A DNA stretch of 64,000 nt from Desulfarculaceae bacterium (GTDB lineage Bacteria > Desulfobacterota > Desulfarculia > Desulfarculales > Desulfarculaceae), in assembly GCA_021737145.1 (NCBI GenBank), contig JAIPEN010000005.1:62001-126000 (forward strand), written 5' to 3'. Of the stretch, positions 1-7,952 are shown one piece after another; within the stretch, counting starts at the first letter, position 1, and each line of letters starts with the position of its first letter. The notes below the pieces were generated by a model, which searched no databases, was not told where the DNA came from, and saw nothing but the letters and a program-made list of their open reading frames with translations. The position numbers and the translations under genes are program-made.

Positions 1-822
1 GCCCACCTTGCGCCCCAGACGCCCCTGGTCCGCCAGGCGCTTCACCAGGCCCGACTTGGCCACCAGCTTGTCCTCGCCCTGGGAAATGAGGAACTCGTCG
101 ATCAGGGCGATGGTGTCCAGGCCGGCGTTGTCGGCGATCTCAAAGGGCCCCGCCTTCCAGCCATAGCCCAGGCGCATGCCCGCGTCAACGTCTTCCGGAG
201 TGCAGACCCCGGCGGCCACCAGGTCCACCGCTTCGCTCAGGGCGGCCGCGAACACCCGGTTCATCACGAACCCGGGCAGATCCTTGGTCACCTTGACCGG
301 CGTCTTGCCCAGGGAGCGGATGAACTCCAGGCTGCGCTCGAACACCTGGTCCGAGGTGGCCTCGCCCTTGATCACCTCCACCAGGCCCATGAGCGGCACC
401 GGGCCGAAGAAGTGCAGGCCCAGCACCCGGCCGGGATGCTGGCAGGCCCCGGCCAGGCGGCCGATGGGAATGGACGATGTATTGGAGCCGATGGGCGTGG
501 CCGCGGGGGCCAGGCGGTCAAGCTCCGCGAACAGCTCCAGCTTGAGCCCCTCTTTTTCCAGGGCCGCCTCGATGATCCAGTCGGCCTGCTCGGCGGCGGC
601 CAAATCCTGCTCCAGGCTCAGGCGGGCCAGCACCTGCTCCGGCGTCTCGGCGATCACCCCCTTGGCCGACAAGCGGCCCAGGGAGAACTCCATGCCCGCC
701 TTGGCCTTTTGCAGGGCCTGGGACGACACGTCCATGAGATTAACCTGCCGCCCGCTCTGGGCGCAGACCTGGGCGATGCCCCCGCCCATGAACCCGGCTC
801 CCACCACCAACACCCGTTCCAT
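1..822 (-). CDS. 3-hydroxyacyl-CoA dehydrogenase, 3' end outside window
   Basis: NAD-dependent oxidation of 3-hydroxyacyl-CoA to 3-ketoacyl-CoA in beta-oxidation, cytoplasmic. The visible 274 residues start with the Rossmann motif GAGFMG (residues 8-13). They contain the family's NTSS stretch (about 114-117), the catalytic-region His in LHFFGPVP (about 137) and the DLPGFVMNR motif at the start of the C-terminal domain. Family members are about 280-290 residues, so only a few residues are missing beyond position 1. The ATG at 822 is preceded by an AAGGAG Shine-Dalgarno. It is the last visible gene of a leftward operon with DUF362, APH, TetR and acyl-CoA dehydrogenase genes. A paralogue lies at 14910-15791. 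Confidence 0.93.
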   Translation of the reverse strand, partial: MERVLVVGAGFMGGGIAQVCAQSGRQVNLMDVSSQALQKAKAGMEFSLGRLSAKGVIAETPEQVLARLSLEQDLAAAEQADWIIEAALEKEGLKLELFAELDRLAPAATPIGSNTSSIPIGRLAGACQHPGRVLGLHFFGPVPLMGLVEVIKGEATSDQVFERSLEFIRSLGKTPVKVTKDLPGFVMNRVFAAALSEAVDLVAAGVCTPEDVDAGMRLGYGWKAGPFEIADNAGLDTIALIDEFLISQGEDKLVAKSGLVKRLADQGRLGRKVG

Positions 823-852
823 GACTCGCTCCTTGGCCGGACGCCCGGCCGC

Positions 853-2175
853 CTAGTCCACCGTGAACAGGCTCTGGTCGAACTCCGGCTTGTCCTTGTA
901 GCGCTTCATGTAAAAGCCGGGCATGCGGTCCACGTGCTCGAACAAAGCCGGGTCGGCCATGATGCCCGCCTGGTGCAGGGCCTTGATGATCTGCTCCGGC
1001 TTGGGCGGGCAGCCCTTCACCGGGATCATCTCGGCGATGTCCGGGTTGTCCTTGTGGGCCTGATACATGCATTTGCCCAGGAGGATGGTCTTCTTGGCTC
1101 CAGGCCTGGGCTGCATGGCCTTGCCGGTGAGCACCTCCACATCGTCAAAGGGCTCGCCGTTGAAGGCCCCGATGATGGCGGCCAGCACCACCCCGTTGGC
1201 TCCGGAGCAATAGGTGCAAAGGGTGTTGTCGTACTTGTAGTAACCCAGGCCCTTGATGCCCTTCTTTTCCAGGCCCAGGGGGAGGCTGCTGTCCTCGTTG
1301 TAGGGGAAGGACCACTCGTGGAGCTTGGCGTGCTCCTCCAGGGGCTCGCCCTTGATCTCCACGTCGGACAGGTCCAGGGGGCGGCCGGCCCGCTTCAGGG
1401 CGTGCACCATATGGGGCACCTTTTCCGGCGCATGGCCCAGCAGGCTGGCCCCCACCTTGTCGGCCGAGAGCAGGTCCCAGGAGGCCACCAGCAGGTCGCT
1501 ACGGTGGGCCAGCCCCTCGAAGCCGGGGCCGTACTCGCTGGTGAAAATGCCGTCGATCACCGCCATCACCGGCGGCAGGGGCTCGGCCAGGCGCGACACC
1601 CAGTAGTGCAGGTTCTTTTCCGGGTCCGCGTTGTGGCAGCGCTTGCGCGAGTTCACGTCGATCAGGCCCTTCAGGTTCTTCAGGGCCATGCTCACCGTGG
1701 TCTGGGCGTGGGTCTTCATCACCGGCAGGCTGATCACCAGATCGCCCTCCAGCACGTCGGCGTTGTAGGAGAGCTTCATGCCCTCGCCCAGGTCCATCTC
1801 CTTGTAGGAGCGCTGAAAGGCGTCCAGCACCTTGATCCCGTAGCGCTTCTTGAGCTCGTTGTAGCCCAGGCTCTCAAAGGCGTGTTCCGTGACCTCGGTC
1901 TGGCCGGGCCGCCCCAGCACCATGCCCTCCACGATGGAGATGTCGTCCACCCCCCGCTCCTTGAGCAGGTGCACCATGTCCTGCATCACCCGGCTGGTGG
2001 TGATCACCCCCCACTTGGGAAAGGGGACGCTGGCGGTCCAGAAGACGATGTTGGGCTTCAAAAACACCTTGGCGCCTGGCTTGATGCGCTCCAGGCCGCC
2101 GCACAGGTCAACCGCCCGGCGCAGCGATTCCAGGGGCTGGTCGTAGGTGACCAGGGACACCGTATGCTTGCTCAT
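853..2175 (-). CDS. DUF362 domain protein
   Basis: 440 residues. The VFLKPNIV segment near the N-terminus and the later SLPVMKTHAQTTVSMALKN segment are typical of DUF362 proteins, whose biochemical role is not established. No signal peptide or membrane segment is seen. Two cysteines in LCTYCSG (about 330) and a few further C-terminal ones do not form a clear ferredoxin motif, unlike some DUF362 members. The ATG start at 2175 begins the family-like sequence; the open frame continues upstream only through the opposite reading of the kinase gene. It lies 30 nt upstream of the 3-hydroxyacyl-CoA dehydrogenase in the same operon, which suggests but does not show a link to acyl-CoA metabolism. Confidence 0.8.
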   Translation of the reverse strand: MSKHTVSLVTYDQPLESLRRAVDLCGGLERIKPGAKVFLKPNIVFWTASVPFPKWGVITTSRVMQDMVHLLKERGVDDISIVEGMVLGRPGQTEVTEHAFESLGYNELKKRYGIKVLDAFQRSYKEMDLGEGMKLSYNADVLEGDLVISLPVMKTHAQTTVSMALKNLKGLIDVNSRKRCHNADPEKNLHYWVSRLAEPLPPVMAVIDGIFTSEYGPGFEGLAHRSDLLVASWDLLSADKVGASLLGHAPEKVPHMVHALKRAGRPLDLSDVEIKGEPLEEHAKLHEWSFPYNEDSSLPLGLEKKGIKGLGYYKYDNTLCTYCSGANGVVLAAIIGAFNGEPFDDVEVLTGKAMQPRPGAKKTILLGKCMYQAHKDNPDIAEMIPVKGCPPKPEQIIKALHQAGIMADPALFEHVDRMPGFYMKRYKDKPEFDQSLFTVD

Positions 2176-2213
2176 TGACTCACTCCGTGTTGCCGGGCCC
2201 GGGGGCCGCAATT

Positions 2214-3281
2214 CTACAGGGAAGCGTTTTCCATCACCCGGCCGGTCTTGGCCAGCAGGGCCCGCACCGCCTTGGGCATGCGGGCAAAGCGCTGGTCCCG
2301 GGTCTGGCCGTGGTAAAAGCGATAATAAATCTGTTGGGCGATCACCGCCAAGCGAAACAACCCATAGTTGTAATAAAAGCCTATGTGGTCCATGACCCGG
2401 CCGGTCTTCCGGCCGTAGTATTCCACCGCCTGGGCCCGGGTCAGGCTGCCGGGCAGATAGGTGAGCATGGCCGCGTTGGCCAGCAACTCCGGGCCGTCGT
2501 CGGCCTGCACCCAATAGGCCAGAGTGCAGGCCAGGTCCATGAGCGGGTCGCCCAGGGTGGCCATCTCCCAGTCCAGCACCCCGATCACCCGCATGGGATC
2601 GGCCGGGTCCAGCACCACGTTGTCCAGCTTGAAGTCGTTGTGGATGATGGTGCCCACCGCGTTGTCCGGGGGCAGGTTGTCCGCCAGCCAGGCCATGACC
2701 GCCTCGCCGTCGGGCACGTCGGGGGTGCGGGCGTTGCGATAGCGCTTGCTCCACCCCTCCACCTGGCGGCGGGCGTAGCCGGACGGCTTGCCGAAGCTGC
2801 CCAGGCCGGCGGCCTCGTAGTCCACCGCGTGCAGCTCGGCCATCAGCTCCACCAGGCGCTTGGTCAGGTGCTCCATCTGCTTGGGCCCGAAGTTCAGCTC
2901 CGAGGGCATCTGCTTGCGCAGGATTATGCCCTCGATGCGCTCCATGACGTAGAAGCTGGCGCCCATGACCGAATCGTCGTCGCAATAGGCCAGGGGCCGG
3001 GGGCAATAGGGGAACACCGGGTGCAGGGCCGAGAGGATGCGGAACTCCCGGCTCATGTCGTGGGCGCTCTTGGCCTTGGTGCCGTGCGGCGGACGGCGCA
3101 GCACCATCTGGCGCTCCCCGGCGCTTACAAGATAAGTGAGGTTGGAGTAGCCCGAGGGGAACTGGCTTATGCTCACCTTGCCGGAAAGACCGGGGATGTT
3201 GTCCTTCAGAAAGTCCTCCACCCTGGCCAGGTCCAGCTCCTCGCCCTGCCTGGTCTTGGCGGCTTGGTCGATTACGCTCAT
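2214..3281 (-). CDS. APH-family phosphotransferase (ACAD10/11 kinase-domain type)
   Basis: 355 residues with a kinase-like fold. Near the N-terminus is the nucleotide-binding strand (LTYLVSAGERQMVLRRPP). The Brenner catalytic loop is HNDFKLDN and the metal-binding motif is LDWEMATLGDP. All expected catalytic Asp and Asn residues are present, so it is probably an active kinase. This subfamily (the APH part of ACAD10/11; LvaA in Pseudomonas putida) phosphorylates hydroxyacyl-CoA substrates rather than aminoglycosides. Its start overlaps the TetR stop by 4 nt (3278-3281), and an acyl-CoA dehydrogenase follows two genes upstream in the same operon. A role in 4-hydroxyacyl-CoA breakdown is inferred from this pairing. 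Confidence 0.85.
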   Translation of the reverse strand: MSVIDQAAKTRQGEELDLARVEDFLKDNIPGLSGKVSISQFPSGYSNLTYLVSAGERQMVLRRPPHGTKAKSAHDMSREFRILSALHPVFPYCPRPLAYCDDDSVMGASFYVMERIEGIILRKQMPSELNFGPKQMEHLTKRLVELMAELHAVDYEAAGLGSFGKPSGYARRQVEGWSKRYRNARTPDVPDGEAVMAWLADNLPPDNAVGTIIHNDFKLDNVVLDPADPMRVIGVLDWEMATLGDPLMDLACTLAYWVQADDGPELLANAAMLTYLPGSLTRAQAVEYYGRKTGRVMDHIGFYYNYGLFRLAVIAQQIYYRFYHGQTRDQRFARMPKAVRALLAKTGRVMENASL

Positions 3282-3988
3282 GCCCCAGCCTCCTTGCCCG
3301 CCCCATTGATGCCCGCGCAGCAGCCCAGGGTGGCCTTGATCACGAAGTCGGCGTAGCGGTCCACGCTGATCCGGCGCTTGGCGTACTTCCAGCGCTTGAG
3401 ATACCAGTCCTGCACCATGGCCTTGATCACCGCGGCGGTAAGGTTGGGGTCCGCCTCGTTGAAGGCGCCCTGCTTGTTGCCCTGCCGGATGATGCCCGCG
3501 AACACCCGCTCGGTGCGCTGCTCGCTCTGCTTGGCCAACTGCTTTTCCTTGTCGCCCAGATGGCGGGCCTCCATGTAGGAGAAGAAAAACCAGGGCTGCA
3601 TGGCCTCGCTCAGATACAGGTGGGTCCGGATGGCCGCGGCCAGCTTGCCGCCCGGATCCTCCACCGAGGCGTAGCTCTCCTTGAGGATGCGGCTGGTCAG
3701 GCGGCGGCCGGTGGACTGGATCATCTCCAGCAGCTCCTCCTTGCTGGCCAGATGATCGTAGAGCGCGCCCATGGACAGGCCGGAGGCCCGGCTCAGGTCG
3801 CGCATGGTCATGGCCTGGAAGCCCTTCTGATTGCTCACCCTGAGGGTGGCGTCGTAGATGCGCTCCAGGTTCCTGATCGCCACCTCCTCCTTCTGAATCT
3901 TGATGGCCGCGCGGTGGCTGGCCAGCATCTCCCGGCAGATGTCCTGCCGCGAGATGGCCGCCTCGCGTTTGAAACGGGCGAAGCTCAT
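3278..3988 (-). CDS. TetR/AcrR family transcriptional regulator
   Basis: 236 residues. The N-terminal helix-turn-helix spans about residues 40-80 (RIYDATLRVSNQKGFQAMTM, then RDLSRASGLSMGALYDHLAS), a classic TetR DNA-binding domain; the C-terminal part is the variable ligand-binding domain. The N-terminal extension of about 35 residues before the HTH is longer than usual. The gene overlaps its neighbours by 4 nt on both sides (3278-3281 and 3985-3988), so it is cotranscribed with the kinase and the dehydrogenase. It is a good candidate to bind the 14-bp palindrome at 6017-6030 and to respond to an acyl-CoA, as many beta-oxidation TetR proteins do; that link is inferred. Confidence 0.9.
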   Translation of the reverse strand: MSFARFKREAAISRQDICREMLASHRAAIKIQKEEVAIRNLERIYDATLRVSNQKGFQAMTMRDLSRASGLSMGALYDHLASKEELLEMIQSTGRRLTSRILKESYASVEDPGGKLAAAIRTHLYLSEAMQPWFFFSYMEARHLGDKEKQLAKQSEQRTERVFAGIIRQGNKQGAFNEADPNLTAAVIKAMVQDWYLKRWKYAKRRISVDRYADFVIKATLGCCAGINGAGKEAGA

Positions 3989-5193
3989 GCCAGCCTGTGC
4001 TCCGCGGCATATTCCTTGAGGATGCGCCGGGACACCGATATCTTGTGCACCTCGTCCACTCCGTCATAAATGCGGGCCGAGCGCTCGCTGCGGTAGAAGG
4101 TGGAGAGCACCGTGTCGTCGGTGACCCCCAGCCCGCCGTGGACCTGCACCGCCCGGTCGATGATACGCTGCATGACCCCGGCGGTGTAGAACTTGATCAG
4201 GCTGATGTCCTGGCGGGCCTCCTTCTGGCCCTCGGTCTCGATGCGCCAGGCGCAGTTTAGCACCATAAGGCGGGCGGCGCGCATCTCGGCCGCGCTCTCG
4301 GCGATCCAGGCCCGGATGATCTGCTGGTCGGCCAGGGTCTTGCCCGGGGCGATCTGGCGGGTCAGGGCCCGCTCGCACATCATGTCCAGGGCCCGCTTGC
4401 TCTCGCCGATCCAGCGCATGCAGTGATGGATGCGTCCCGGCCCCAGGCGTTCCTGGGCGATGACAAAGCCGTGGCCCTCGGGCCCCAGCAGGTTGGCCTG
4501 GGGCACCCGGCAGTTCTGGTACAGAATCTCGCCGTGGCTGTGCCAGCCCGTGCCGGCGTGGCCCATCACCGGAATGTTGCGCACCAGGTTGAAGCCGGGC
4601 GTGTCGGTGGGCACGATGATCATGGAGGCCTGGAGATGGGACGCGGCCTCGGGATTGGTGACGGCCATGACGATGGCGAAGGAGGAGCCGTCGGCCGCGG
4701 AGGTGAACCACTTGTGGCCGTTGATCACGTAGTCATCGCCGTCCTTGACCGCGGTGGTGTCCATCAGCACCGGGTTGGAGCCGGGTTGGTCGGGCTCGGT
4801 CATGGAAAAGCAGGAGCGGGTCTGGCCTACGATCAGAGGGGCCAGGAAGCGCTCCTTCTGCTCCGGGGTGCCGTACTTGATGAGGATCTCGATGTTGCCC
4901 GCGTCCGGGGCCTGGCAGCCGAAGGTGTAGACCCCGGTGGGGGTGCGGGCCAGGGCCTCGCACACCAGACCGTAATCCAGCAGGCCCAGCCCCATGCCGC
5001 CGTACTCCTTGGGGTGCAGCGGAGCCCACAGCTCCATCTGCTTGACCATCTCCCGCTTTTGCTTGAGCACCGGCTCCAGCTCTTCCCAGGGGCGGTGGAT
5101 GAAGTCCTGCTCCAGGGGCATTAGCTCCTTTTCCACGAACTCGTTGATCAGCTCGAGGATGGTCTGCATCTCCTCGGAAATGGCGAAATCCAT
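3985..5193 (-). CDS. Acyl-CoA dehydrogenase, ACAD10/11-like
   Basis: FAD-dependent dehydrogenase of 402 residues, the usual length. Visible are the N-terminal helical domain (MDFAISEEMQTILELINEFV), the middle-domain FSMTEPDQPGSNP motif, the HKWFTS segment and the C-terminal VHGGLGVTDD motif. The final catalytic region reads IYDGVDEVH, with Asp where most acyl-CoA dehydrogenases have Glu (IYEGT). That variant is known from the ACAD10/11 branch. It is adjacent to TetR (4-nt overlap) and near the APH-like kinase, which recreates as separate genes the kinase-dehydrogenase fusion of animal ACAD10/11. Electrons would go to the ETF encoded divergently at 6104-7866. Confidence 0.92.
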   Translation of the reverse strand: MDFAISEEMQTILELINEFVEKELMPLEQDFIHRPWEELEPVLKQKREMVKQMELWAPLHPKEYGGMGLGLLDYGLVCEALARTPTGVYTFGCQAPDAGNIEILIKYGTPEQKERFLAPLIVGQTRSCFSMTEPDQPGSNPVLMDTTAVKDGDDYVINGHKWFTSAADGSSFAIVMAVTNPEAASHLQASMIIVPTDTPGFNLVRNIPVMGHAGTGWHSHGEILYQNCRVPQANLLGPEGHGFVIAQERLGPGRIHHCMRWIGESKRALDMMCERALTRQIAPGKTLADQQIIRAWIAESAAEMRAARLMVLNCAWRIETEGQKEARQDISLIKFYTAGVMQRIIDRAVQVHGGLGVTDDTVLSTFYRSERSARIYDGVDEVHKISVSRRILKEYAAEHRLA

Positions 5194-5222
5194 GTTTTAA
5201 TTACCTCCCAAGCGGGTTCGGT

Positions 5223-5921
5223 TCAGCGATAGGTGATCATCTCGTCCCGGCCCCGGCCTTCCAGGTGCGTGGTGGAGTTGAACTCCGAGAGGGAGAAGTC
5301 CTCCCGGTTGTAAAGAAAGCTCGACAGCGAGGCGTTCTTGATCACATAGGTGAGCTTCATGGCGGTCTGGTGCTCCAGGCCCAGGGCCCGTTGCATGATG
5401 GCCGAGATGGGCCCGCCCGAGGTGAACACGATCACCCTTTTGCCCCGCTTGTGGGCCGCGAGCACCTGGTCCAAGGACCTGCCCACCCGGGCCAGGAACT
5501 CCTCCCAGGTCTCGGGCAGATCCTGTTCATAGCTCCCGGAGATCCAGCGCATCATGGCCGCCTCGTACACCATCTGAAAGGAACGGCGATCATCGAACAT
5601 GTTTTCCACGGCCTGGTCCAGGGCCGGGTCCGCCCGGCGCAGTTCGGGCAACAGGGCCTCGATGACCGGCCCGGAGGAATACTCGTTGAAGCCGGGGACT
5701 ATCGCCAAGGGCGGAGGCGAGGCCAGGCTTTCCAGCACCCCCCGGGCGGTGTCCTGCTGGCGGGCCATGTCTCCGCAATAGGCCGCGTCAAAGGACGCCC
5801 CCAGGTCGGCCAGGTGCTCGCCGGTCAGGCGGGCCTGGGCCCGGCCCAGCTCGGAGAGCCGGTCATAGTTGCCATGGCCAAAGGAGGCCTGGCCGTGGCG
5901 CATGACGAAAAGGGTGCTCAT
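5223..5921 (-). CDS. Histidine phosphatase superfamily protein
   Basis: 232 residues. The phosphoacceptor motif FVMRHGQAS lies at residues 5-13 (His9), and the downstream VIVFTSGGPI segment replaces the usual SHG with TSGG, so the second catalytic His is not in its standard context. The start at 5921 was chosen because the RHG motif normally lies within about ten residues of the N-terminus; the reading frame stays open further upstream but across the promoter region. It is the first gene of the leftward operon. Its substrate is unknown; phosphorylated small molecules, or a phosphorylated intermediate from the kinase in the operon, are possible. Confidence 0.85.
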   Translation of the reverse strand: MSTLFVMRHGQASFGHGNYDRLSELGRAQARLTGEHLADLGASFDAAYCGDMARQQDTARGVLESLASPPPLAIVPGFNEYSSGPVIEALLPELRRADPALDQAVENMFDDRRSFQMVYEAAMMRWISGSYEQDLPETWEEFLARVGRSLDQVLAAHKRGKRVIVFTSGGPISAIMQRALGLEHQTAMKLTYVIKNASLSSFLYNREDFSLSEFNSTTHLEGRGRDEMITYR

Positions 5922-5976
5922 GGGTGGGCGCTTCCTCCCGCCGCCTGGTCCGGCGTCGATAATGCGTTGCCAGTGT

Positions 5977-6005
5977 ATTGTGCACCGAGGCATCAGGCGT
6001 GGCAA
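5977..6005 (-). promoter_or_regulatory. Sigma-70-like promoter for the 5921-1 operon
   Basis: On the minus strand TTGCCA (6000-6005) and CACAAT (5977-5982) are separated by 17 nt. They match the -35 and -10 consensus at five and four of six positions. The promoter points at the histidine phosphatase gene. Confidence 0.5.
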
Positions 6006-6016
6006 GCTAAAAAGCG

Positions 6017-6030
6017 AGCGAACGTTCGCT
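6017..6030. promoter_or_regulatory. 14-bp perfect palindrome, candidate TetR operator
   Basis: AGCGAACGTTCGCT is its own reverse complement and is flanked by A and T runs. It lies between two divergent promoters, 11 bp from the -35 of the leftward one and 8 bp from the -35 of the rightward one. A TetR gene lies in the leftward operon. One dimer here could control both operons. Confidence 0.65.
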
Positions 6031-6038
6031 TTTTTCTC

Positions 6039-6067
6039 TTGGCAGAAGGGCCGGGCTGGCCTAGACT
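6039..6067 (+). promoter_or_regulatory. Sigma-70-like promoter for etfB operon
   Basis: TTGGCA (6039-6044), a 17-nt spacer and TAGACT (6062-6067) match the consensus at five and four of six positions. The expected transcription start near 6074 leaves a leader of about 30 nt before etfB. Confidence 0.6.
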
Positions 6068-6103
6068 GAAGCAATACTAATTGCGCCGCCTTCGGGGAGC
6101 CTC

Positions 6104-6865
6104 ATGCGCATCCTGTGCCTCGTAAAGCAAGTCAGCGAGCCGGAGAGCCCTTTTGACCTGGAACAGGGCTCCCTGGTCCTGCGCCCGCCCGCGCGATCCC
6201 AGATGAACTCCTACGACGAGTACGCCCTGGAGGCGGCCCTGACCCTCAAGGAGAGCTTGCCGGATTGCCGGGTATGCGCCCTCACCGTGGGGCCCGCGTC
6301 ATGCGACACGGTGCTGCAACGGGCCATGGGCATGGGGGCGGACCAGGTGGTGCGCCTGGACGGGCTTGACGACGGGGCGGGTCCTCTGGCCGTGGCCTCG
6401 GCCGTGGCCGCCTGGGCCAAGGAGCAGGCCTTTGACCTGATCCTGACCGGGGTCATGTCCCAGGACGCCATGCAGGGCGCGGTGGGGCCCATGTGCGCCG
6501 AGCTGCTGGGCCTGCCCTGGACCAGCTCGGTGGTGGAACTGGCCCTGGACCAGGAGCAGCGCGTGCTCGGCGCCCAGCGGGAGATGGAGGGCGGCCGCCG
6601 CCAGCAGGTGGAGCTGCCCCTGCCCTGCATGGTCAGCCTGAACTCGGGCATCAACCGCCCCCGCTACCCCACCCTGTCCCTGTTGCTCAAGGCCAAAAAG
6701 ACCCCGCCCCAGGTGGTGGAGGCCGCGCGCGGCCCGCAGCCGAGAGAGCGGGTGATCCGGGTGAGCCTGCCCGGCAAGAAGCGGGCCGGCTTGGTCCTGC
6801 CAGGCGACACCGCAACCAAGGCGCAACGGCTGGTGGCCATCCTGCGCGAGAGGGCCCTGTTGTGA
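6104..6865 (+). CDS. etfB: Electron transfer flavoprotein beta subunit
   Basis: 253 residues, the usual EtfB length. It starts MRILCLVKQVSEPE, the standard EtfB opening, and keeps the NSYDEYALEAAL segment and the GADQVVRL region of the nucleotide-binding fold. With EtfA it forms the FAD/AMP heterodimer that takes electrons from acyl-CoA dehydrogenases and hands them to the membrane quinone pool or a bifurcating partner. The start is preceded by GGGGAG. The stop overlaps the etfA GTG start (GTGA at 6862-6865), implying translational coupling. Confidence 0.95.
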   Translation: MRILCLVKQVSEPESPFDLEQGSLVLRPPARSQMNSYDEYALEAALTLKESLPDCRVCALTVGPASCDTVLQRAMGMGADQVVRLDGLDDGAGPLAVASAVAAWAKEQAFDLILTGVMSQDAMQGAVGPMCAELLGLPWTSSVVELALDQEQRVLGAQREMEGGRRQQVELPLPCMVSLNSGINRPRYPTLSLLLKAKKTPPQVVEAARGPQPRERVIRVSLPGKKRAGLVLPGDTATKAQRLVAILRERALL

Positions 6866-7866
6866 GCGCAGCCCAAGCCATGGGCCCGGTGGTGGCGGTG
6901 GCCGAGCTGGCCGAGGGCGGCCTGGCCCCGGTGAGCCTGGAGCTGGCCTCCCTGGCCCGCGAGCTGGCCGGCGCCCTGGGTTGCCAGGCCAAGCTGGTGG
7001 TGCTGGGAGAGGGCGCTGAGCCCCTGGCCCAAGAGGCGGCCCGGCTCAGCGGCCTGGCGGTCATTGGCGTGGAGGTGACTGGCCTGGAGATGTTCTCCGG
7101 CGAGGCCCATTGCCGGCTCCTGGCTGATTTATGGCCACAGCTCAACCCTTCTTACGTCCTGGCCGCTCACACCACCTCCGGCCTGGATTGGGCCCCCGGC
7201 CTGGCCGTGCTCCTGGAGGCGGCCTATATCAGCGGGGTCGAGTCCTGGCGCATGGAAGCCGACACTCCCTGCTTCGGCCGCGCCGCCCAGCACGGCAAGG
7301 TGGTCGAGGAGATCGAACCGCTGCAAGAGCCGGTGGTGCTCACCGTGCAGCCTGGCTCCTTTCCCCAGCCCGAGGCGACCACGGCCGAACCGGGCCGGGT
7401 GGAACTGCTCACCCGGGAGCTGCCGCCCTGCCGAAGCAAGGTCAGCCCCGGCGCGGAAGCGCCCTCCCGCGACGCGGCCCTGGCCTCGGCCTCGGTGGTC
7501 GTGGCCGCGGGCCGGGGCATCGGCAAGCAGGCCAACCTGGAACTGCTGCGAGATCTGGCCGGGCTCTTTTCCTCGGCGGTGCTGGCCGGCTCCCGTCCGG
7601 TGTGCGATCTGGGCTGGCTGGGCTACGGCCAGCAGGTGGGCCAGACCGGGGCCACGGTCAGCCCCCGCCTTTACCTTGCCTGCGGCATCTCCGGGGCCCG
7701 GCAGCACACCGTGGGCATGCAGGCCTCGGGATTCATCGTGGCCATCAACAGCGATCCCCAGGCGGCCATATTCAACCTGGCCGACGTGTGCGTGGTGGAG
7801 GATCTGCTCGGGTTCATCCCCGTGCTGGTGGAGCAGGCCGGCGCAAGCGGCAACAAGCTCACCTGA
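6862..7866 (+). CDS. etfA: Electron transfer flavoprotein alpha subunit
   Basis: 334 residues from a GTG start that overlaps the etfB stop; an ATG 18 nt later is possible but lacks that coupling. The C-terminal FAD domain is well conserved: VVAAGRGIGK, then AGSRPVCDLGW, GQTGATVSPRLYLACGISGA with the QH that follows, and IVAINSD. It pairs with EtfB and serves the acyl-CoA dehydrogenases encoded at 3985-5193 and 13744-14907. The N-terminal part is shorter and more divergent than in standard EtfA, but no Fe-S motif is present. Confidence 0.95.
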   Translation: MSAAQAMGPVVAVAELAEGGLAPVSLELASLARELAGALGCQAKLVVLGEGAEPLAQEAARLSGLAVIGVEVTGLEMFSGEAHCRLLADLWPQLNPSYVLAAHTTSGLDWAPGLAVLLEAAYISGVESWRMEADTPCFGRAAQHGKVVEEIEPLQEPVVLTVQPGSFPQPEATTAEPGRVELLTRELPPCRSKVSPGAEAPSRDAALASASVVVAAGRGIGKQANLELLRDLAGLFSSAVLAGSRPVCDLGWLGYGQQVGQTGATVSPRLYLACGISGARQHTVGMQASGFIVAINSDPQAAIFNLADVCVVEDLLGFIPVLVEQAGASGNKLT

Positions 7867-7952
7867 GGGCGGGGATTGCCTCCATCGCCGTAATGCCGTA
7901 TATGTGGGCTGGAGCGGGCCACCCGGCCCGGCAGTAGCGGAGACAGCAAGTA

